Positions 14,195-17,160 of a stretch of DNA of 17,160 nt are shown piece by piece. This DNA is from CAYLUN01 sp964386865 (GTDB taxonomy: Bacteria; Verrucomicrobiota; Kiritimatiellia; RFP12; UBA1067): positions 1-17,160 of the forward strand of contig CAYLUN010000106.1 of the NCBI GenBank assembly GCA_964386865.1. Reading direction: 5' to 3'. The notes under the pieces were generated by a model, which was not told where the DNA came from, searched no databases, and saw only the letters and a list, made by a program, of their open reading frames with translations. Numbering within the stretch: position 1 is the first letter of the stretch; each line of letters begins with the position of its first letter. The position numbers were made by a program, and so were the translations under genes.

Positions 14195-15580
14195 CTACCG
14201 GCGGCCGCGCAGGCGGCCGTGCTTCAGGAAGCCGTCGTAGTTGCGCATCAGCAGGTGCGACTCCATCTGGCGCAGCGTATCGAGGGCCACGCCCACGATA
14301 ATCAGCAAACTGGTCCCTCCGAAGAAGGAGGCCATTTCCCAGGGGAGCTGCATCATGCCCCGCAGCACCTGCGGAACGAGCGCGATAATGAGCAGCCCGC
14401 AGCCGCCAATCAGCGTCACGCGCGTCATCAGCGCATCCAGATACTCGGCCGTCGCGCGCCCGGGGCGGATGCCCGGCACGTAAGAGCCGTCGCGCTTCAG
14501 GTTATCCGAGATCTGCATCGCGTTGAACTGTGTGGCAACCCAGAAGAAGGCGAAGAACATGATCAGGAGGGCGTAGACCGAGAGGTGCACCGGGCTGGTC
14601 ATGTCGACCAGCTCGCCGCCAAACCACTTCAGCCACGCCAGCCACTTGATCTCCGCCGGAATGCGGCTGAGCAGCGTCCCGGGGAAGGTGATCAGAGGGC
14701 CCGCGAAGATGATCGGCATCACGCCCGTATAGTTCACGCGCAGCGGCATGTAGGTCTGCTGCATGCCGCCGTAGGAACCCCCGCCCACCGCGCGGCGCGT
14801 CGAGTGGATCGGCACTTTTCTCACGCCCTGCGTCAGCATCACGGTGCCCATGGTGATGGCGAACCCGAAGAGGAGCAGCAGGATGAGTTCGACCGGGCTC
14901 TTGGTGGCCTCGATGCCGCTCAGGCCGAAGTACCGCGTCCACGCTTCGACGATCGCCACCGGCAGGCGCGACGTGATGTTGATCATGATGATCAGCGAGG
15001 TGCCGTTGCCGATGCCGCGCTGCGTGATCTGGTCGGCCAGCCACATGACGAGCAGCGAAGCCGACGTCATGCAGATGGTGGTCATGATGTTGAACCCGAT
15101 ACCGGGGCTCGTCACGATCTGAACGTTACCCAGCCCGAACGAAGCCGGGTTCTGGAGCGCCGTCGCCAGCGCGAACGCCTGAAAGACGCAGATGCCGATC
15201 GTCAGATAGCGCGTATAGTACGCCAGCTTCAGGCGGCCCGACTCCCCTTCGCGGGCGAGCCGCTCAAGCTGAGGGATGACCGCGGTCAGCAGCTGGATGA
15301 TGATCGAGGCGCTGATGTACGGCCAGATGCTCAGAAATCCTACCGCGCACTGATTGAGCGCGCCGCCGCTGAACACGTTGAACCAATCCATGAGGCCGCC
15401 GCCTGCGCCTGCGGTCTCACGGATACGGGCGAGCTCAGACTGCAGCAACTGCCAGTTGACGCCGGGAGTCGGAATCATGGAGATCAGTCGGCTGACAAAA
15501 ACCAGCCCGACCGTCAACAGGATGCGTTTCCGGAGTTCGGGGATTTTGAAGGTGTTCGCAAAGGTGGCAAGCATGGGCAT
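14195..15580 (-). CDS. secY: SecY, channel subunit of the Sec translocase
   Basis: A 461-residue polytopic membrane protein (about ten membrane helices) forming the protein-conducting channel with SecE and SecG. Family landmarks: FKIPELRKRILLTVGLVFVS near the N-terminus, IPTPGVNW, the plug/helix 2 region MDWFNVFSGGALNQCAVGFL, the cytosolic loop VRKVPIHSTRR, RPGRATAEYLDALMTRVTLI, and the C-terminus with GFLKHGRLRGRR. The start at 15580 is preferred because GTGAGGG lies eight bases before it. A GTG at 15595, overlapping the rplO stop as GTGA, has no ribosome-binding site, and an ATG two codons later fits the family but is too far from GAGGG. It follows rplO directly, the normal spc-operon order, but ends the operon here. 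Confidence 0.95.
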   Translation of the reverse strand: MPMLATFANTFKIPELRKRILLTVGLVFVSRLISMIPTPGVNWQLLQSELARIRETAGAGGGLMDWFNVFSGGALNQCAVGFLSIWPYISASIIIQLLTAVIPQLERLAREGESGRLKLAYYTRYLTIGICVFQAFALATALQNPASFGLGNVQIVTSPGIGFNIMTTICMTSASLLVMWLADQITQRGIGNGTSLIIMINITSRLPVAIVEAWTRYFGLSGIEATKSPVELILLLLFGFAITMGTVMLTQGVRKVPIHSTRRAVGGGSYGGMQQTYMPLRVNYTGVMPIIFAGPLITFPGTLLSRIPAEIKWLAWLKWFGGELVDMTSPVHLSVYALLIMFFAFFWVATQFNAMQISDNLKRDGSYVPGIRPGRATAEYLDALMTRVTLIGGCGLLIIALVPQVLRGMMQLPWEMASFFGGTSLLIIVGVALDTLRQMESHLLMRNYDGFLKHGRLRGRR

Positions 15581-15591
15581 TGTGGAGACCC

Positions 15592-16032
15592 TCACACGAT
15601 TTCAACGCTGCCGCCGACGGCTTCGATCTTCGCCTTGGCCGACGCGCTGACGCCGTTGACTTTGACGGTCAACTTCTTGGTCAGCTCACCGCTGCCGAGA
15701 ATCTTGACGCCGTCGAATTTGTTGGCAAAGAGACCGTTTTCGCGGAGCAGGTCGGGCGTAACCACGGTGCCGTTCTCAAAGCGCTCGAGGGCGCACACGT
15801 TGACCGGGCTGTACACGACGCGAGTCGGGTTCGTAAAGCCGCGCTTGGGCAAGCGACGGATGAGCGGCATCTGGCCGCCTTCGAAGCCGAGCTTGACCTT
15901 GTGTCCTTTGCGGGCCTGCTGGCCCTTGTGACCGCGGGTAGAGGTTTTACCCATGCCGGAAGCGCGGCCGCGTCCGACGCGTTTGCGGGTTTTCCGCGCG
16001 CCGGGGGTGTTCTTGAGTGTTGACAGATCCAT
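15592..16032 (-). CDS. rplO: Large-subunit ribosomal protein uL15
   Basis: A 146-residue basic protein. The N-terminus has the L15 signature MDLSTLKNTPGARKTRKRVG with RGRASGMGKTSTRGHKGQQA following; GFEGGQMPLIRRLPKRGFTN is the central conserved block. It binds 23S rRNA late in 50S assembly. The ATG has AGGAG seven bases upstream. It is separated from rpsE by 134 bases that contain no rpmD, and is followed immediately by secY. Confidence 0.97.
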   Translation of the reverse strand: MDLSTLKNTPGARKTRKRVGRGRASGMGKTSTRGHKGQQARKGHKVKLGFEGGQMPLIRRLPKRGFTNPTRVVYSPVNVCALERFENGTVVTPDLLRENGLFANKFDGVKILGSGELTKKLTVKVNGVSASAKAKIEAVGGSVEIV

Positions 16033-16059
16033 GGCTAACTCCTAGAGAAATTGAACTTG

Positions 16060-16163
16060 TGGAACGCTGGGATGCTGGAATGTTGGAGTCCTGAAACGGT
16101 CAGGCAGCGGCCGAGCCGCGCACCCACCGTTCCGCTGTTCCGCCATTCCATCACCCCATCTTT
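16060..16163. repeat. Opposed arms of degenerate 8-base units between rpsE and rplO
   Basis: Four consecutive 8-base units start at 16060: TGGAACGC, TGGGATGC, TGGAATGT, TGGAGTCC. After a 32-base centre, five consecutive 8-base units run from 16124 to 16163: CCACCGTT, CCGCTGTT, CCGCCATT, CCATCACC, CCATCTTT. The second set is the complementary pattern (GG/CC doublet kept every eight bases), so the arms face each other and can fold into an imperfect hairpin. The sequence lies inside the ribosomal operon transcript, ending 3 bases before the rpsE stop codon on the right. It is not coding. Confidence 0.6.
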
Positions 16164-16166
16164 CGC

Positions 16167-16658
16167 TTACGCCCGGGCTGCGGCGATCTCCTCCGCCGAG
16201 CGCAGCTTGTTCAGCGCGTCGACGGTGGCCTTGACCACGTTCAGGCGGTTCTTGCTGCCGAGCGACTTGCCGATCGCGTCGCGGACGCCAGCGGCCTCGA
16301 GCACGGGCCGCATGCCGCCGCCAACGATTAGGCCGGCGCCATCCGGAGCCGGCTTGAGCAGCACGCGGCCGCCGTCGCAAACGCCGGTCACCTCGTGCGG
16401 GATGGTCTTGCCCGAGAGCTTGACGCGCATCATTTCCTTCTTGGCCGCGTCGCCGCCCTTGCGGATTGCGTCGCTGACCTCGTTGGCCTTGCCGAAGCCG
16501 AAGCCCACGCGGCCCTGGCGGTCGCCCACGACCACGACGGCGCTAAAGCTGAACCGGCGTCCGCCCTTCACGACCTTGGCGCAACGGTTGACGAACACCA
16601 CGCGCTCGTCGAACTCGCTCTGCCCCTCATTGCGGGAGAATCTTGCCTCTGCGCTCAC
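16167..16658 (-). CDS. rpsE: Small-subunit ribosomal protein uS5
   Basis: A 163-residue protein with the S5 double-stranded-RNA-binding-like domain (ERVVFVNRCAKVVKGGRRFS through VVVVGDRQGRVGFGFGKANE) and the C-terminal domain (APDGAGLIVGGGMRPVLEAA then GVRDAIGKSLGSKN). It acts in decoding accuracy on the 30S subunit. The start codon is GTG, overlapping the rplR stop as GTGA, with GAGGAGG upstream; no ATG alternative precedes the domain, so GTG is the real start and the two genes are translationally coupled. Normally rpmD follows; here rplO comes next after a repeat-filled gap. Confidence 0.96.
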   Translation of the reverse strand: MSAEARFSRNEGQSEFDERVVFVNRCAKVVKGGRRFSFSAVVVVGDRQGRVGFGFGKANEVSDAIRKGGDAAKKEMMRVKLSGKTIPHEVTGVCDGGRVLLKPAPDGAGLIVGGGMRPVLEAAGVRDAIGKSLGSKNRLNVVKATVDALNKLRSAEEIAAARA

Positions 16659-17035
16659 TTCGCCTCCTCTGCCACTTCGGCGGCTCGCTCCGAGATCTTC
16701 AAGCCGGCGGCCGTTGCGGCGTCCACGATCTGCTTCACGCGGCCGTGGAACTTAAATCCGCCGCGGTCGACGACCACGATCGAAATACCCTTTTCCTTCG
16801 CCACGCTGGCCGCCTGCTCGCCGACCAGTTTGGCGGTTTCCAGATTGATGCGCTTCGCCTCCTTCAGGGTGGAGGTGGAAGCCAGCGTGTGCATGGCGGC
16901 GTCGTCAATGAACTGCACATACATGTGCTTGTTCGAAACGCAGATGGCCATACGCGGCCGCTCAGCCGTTCCCATGACGCGCTGACGCAAGCGCATGTGA
17001 CGGCGGGTGCGTTGTTCTTTGCGGTTAAAACTCAT
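16655..17035 (-). CDS. rplR: Large-subunit ribosomal protein uL18
   Basis: A 126-residue 5S-rRNA-binding protein. The basic N-terminus RRHMRLRQRVMGTAERPRMA, the central AICVSNKHMYVQFIDD, and the C-terminal GISIVVVDRGGFKFHGRVKQ are the L18 pattern. Starts at an ATG with GGAG upstream, 23 bases after the rplF stop, and overlaps rpsE by 4 bases. Its order rplF-rplR-rpsE is the standard spc operon. Confidence 0.96.
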   Translation of the reverse strand: MSFNRKEQRTRRHMRLRQRVMGTAERPRMAICVSNKHMYVQFIDDAAMHTLASTSTLKEAKRINLETAKLVGEQAASVAKEKGISIVVVDRGGFKFHGRVKQIVDAATAAGLKISERAAEVAEEAK

Positions 17036-17058
17036 GTTTCATCAGCTCCGTTCAGGCG

Positions 17059-17160
17059 TTACGCGACAGTCTTGCCCTGCTTGCGGCGGATCTGCTCGCC
17101 AACGTACTTGATACCCTTGCCCTTGTAAGGCTCGGCCGGATAGTAGCTGCGGATGCGGGC
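17059..17160 (-). CDS. rplF: Large-subunit ribosomal protein uL6, C-terminal end only
   Basis: Only the last 33 codons are inside the window; the rest lies beyond the right edge. The reading ARIRSYYPAEPYKGKGIKYV then GEQIRRKQGKTVA ending in TAA is the conserved L6 C-terminus (PEPYKGKGIRY-type motif). L6 sits near the factor-binding region of the 50S subunit. Its position just before rplR agrees. Confidence 0.93.
   Translation of the reverse strand, partial: ARIRSYYPAEPYKGKGIKYVGEQIRRKQGKTVA

Noticed and set aside
14180..15931. 583-codon plus-strand open frame opposite secY and rplO
   Set aside because: No family resemblance, crosses two conserved genes and the secY terminator side has no promoter for it.
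1..17160. CRISPR array, tRNA, rRNA, integrase, transposase, toxin-antitoxin or defence genes
   Set aside because: Looked for on both strands; no direct-repeat/spacer pattern, no cloverleaf, and no coding sequence of these kinds was recognised.

Overview
GC-rich bacterial chromosome segment with no phage, plasmid or insertion-sequence genes. The combination of genes points to the PVC group, most likely Kiritimatiellota or Lentisphaerota. The pointers are a pyrophosphate-type phosphofructokinase, a small TIGR04073-type exosortase-associated protein, a XylR-like LacI/AraC regulator, a Tat-exported Gfo/Idh/MocA oxidoreductase, a ThuA-HEAT-discoidin protein, and a ribosomal operon with no rpmD. 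This placement is inferred from family knowledge; no phylogeny was run.

Layout. (1) 1-6002, minus strand: a tightly packed cell-elongation operon in the order mreB, mreC, mreD, mrdA (PBP2), rodA, then an RNase E/G gene cut by the window edge. Junctions overlap or are a few bases apart except for about 60 bases after mreB and about 50 before the RNase gene. (2) 6142-7374, minus: a PPi-dependent phosphofructokinase with its own good promoter, whose -35 box lies over the last codons of the gene upstream. (3) 7444-8673, minus: a XylR-like regulator. It is divergent from (4) 8793-13288, plus: a secreted 1049-residue ThuA/HEAT/discoidin protein followed by a Tat-signal Gfo/Idh/MocA oxidoreductase. 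These three look like a sugar-responsive regulator controlling an exported glycoside- or sugar-oxidation module, by analogy with ThuA/ThuB. (5) 13289-14194: a structure-rich stretch with a 20-base inverted repeat enclosing smaller hairpins, a promoter, a folded leader, the TIGR04073-type gene, a hairpin at its stop codon and a strong convergent terminator. (6) 14195-17160, minus: the end of the spc ribosomal operon (rplF partial, rplR, rpsE, rplO, secY). The place where rpmD normally sits holds only 134 bases of non-coding sequence made largely of two opposed arms of 8-base units. A terminator follows secY.

How the genes work together: MreB/C/D, PBP2 and RodA form the elongasome that inserts peptidoglycan into the side wall of rod-shaped cells. 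The RNase E/G gene at the end of that operon recalls the E. coli mreBCD-rng neighbourhood. The ribosomal and SecY genes are housekeeping. The accessory part is the XylR-ThuA-Gfo/Idh module and the dispersed-looking palindromic elements. I found no convincing new defence or mobile system. The best leads are the non-coding repeat elements at 13306-13416 and 16060-16163, and the exported ThuA/Gfo pair.
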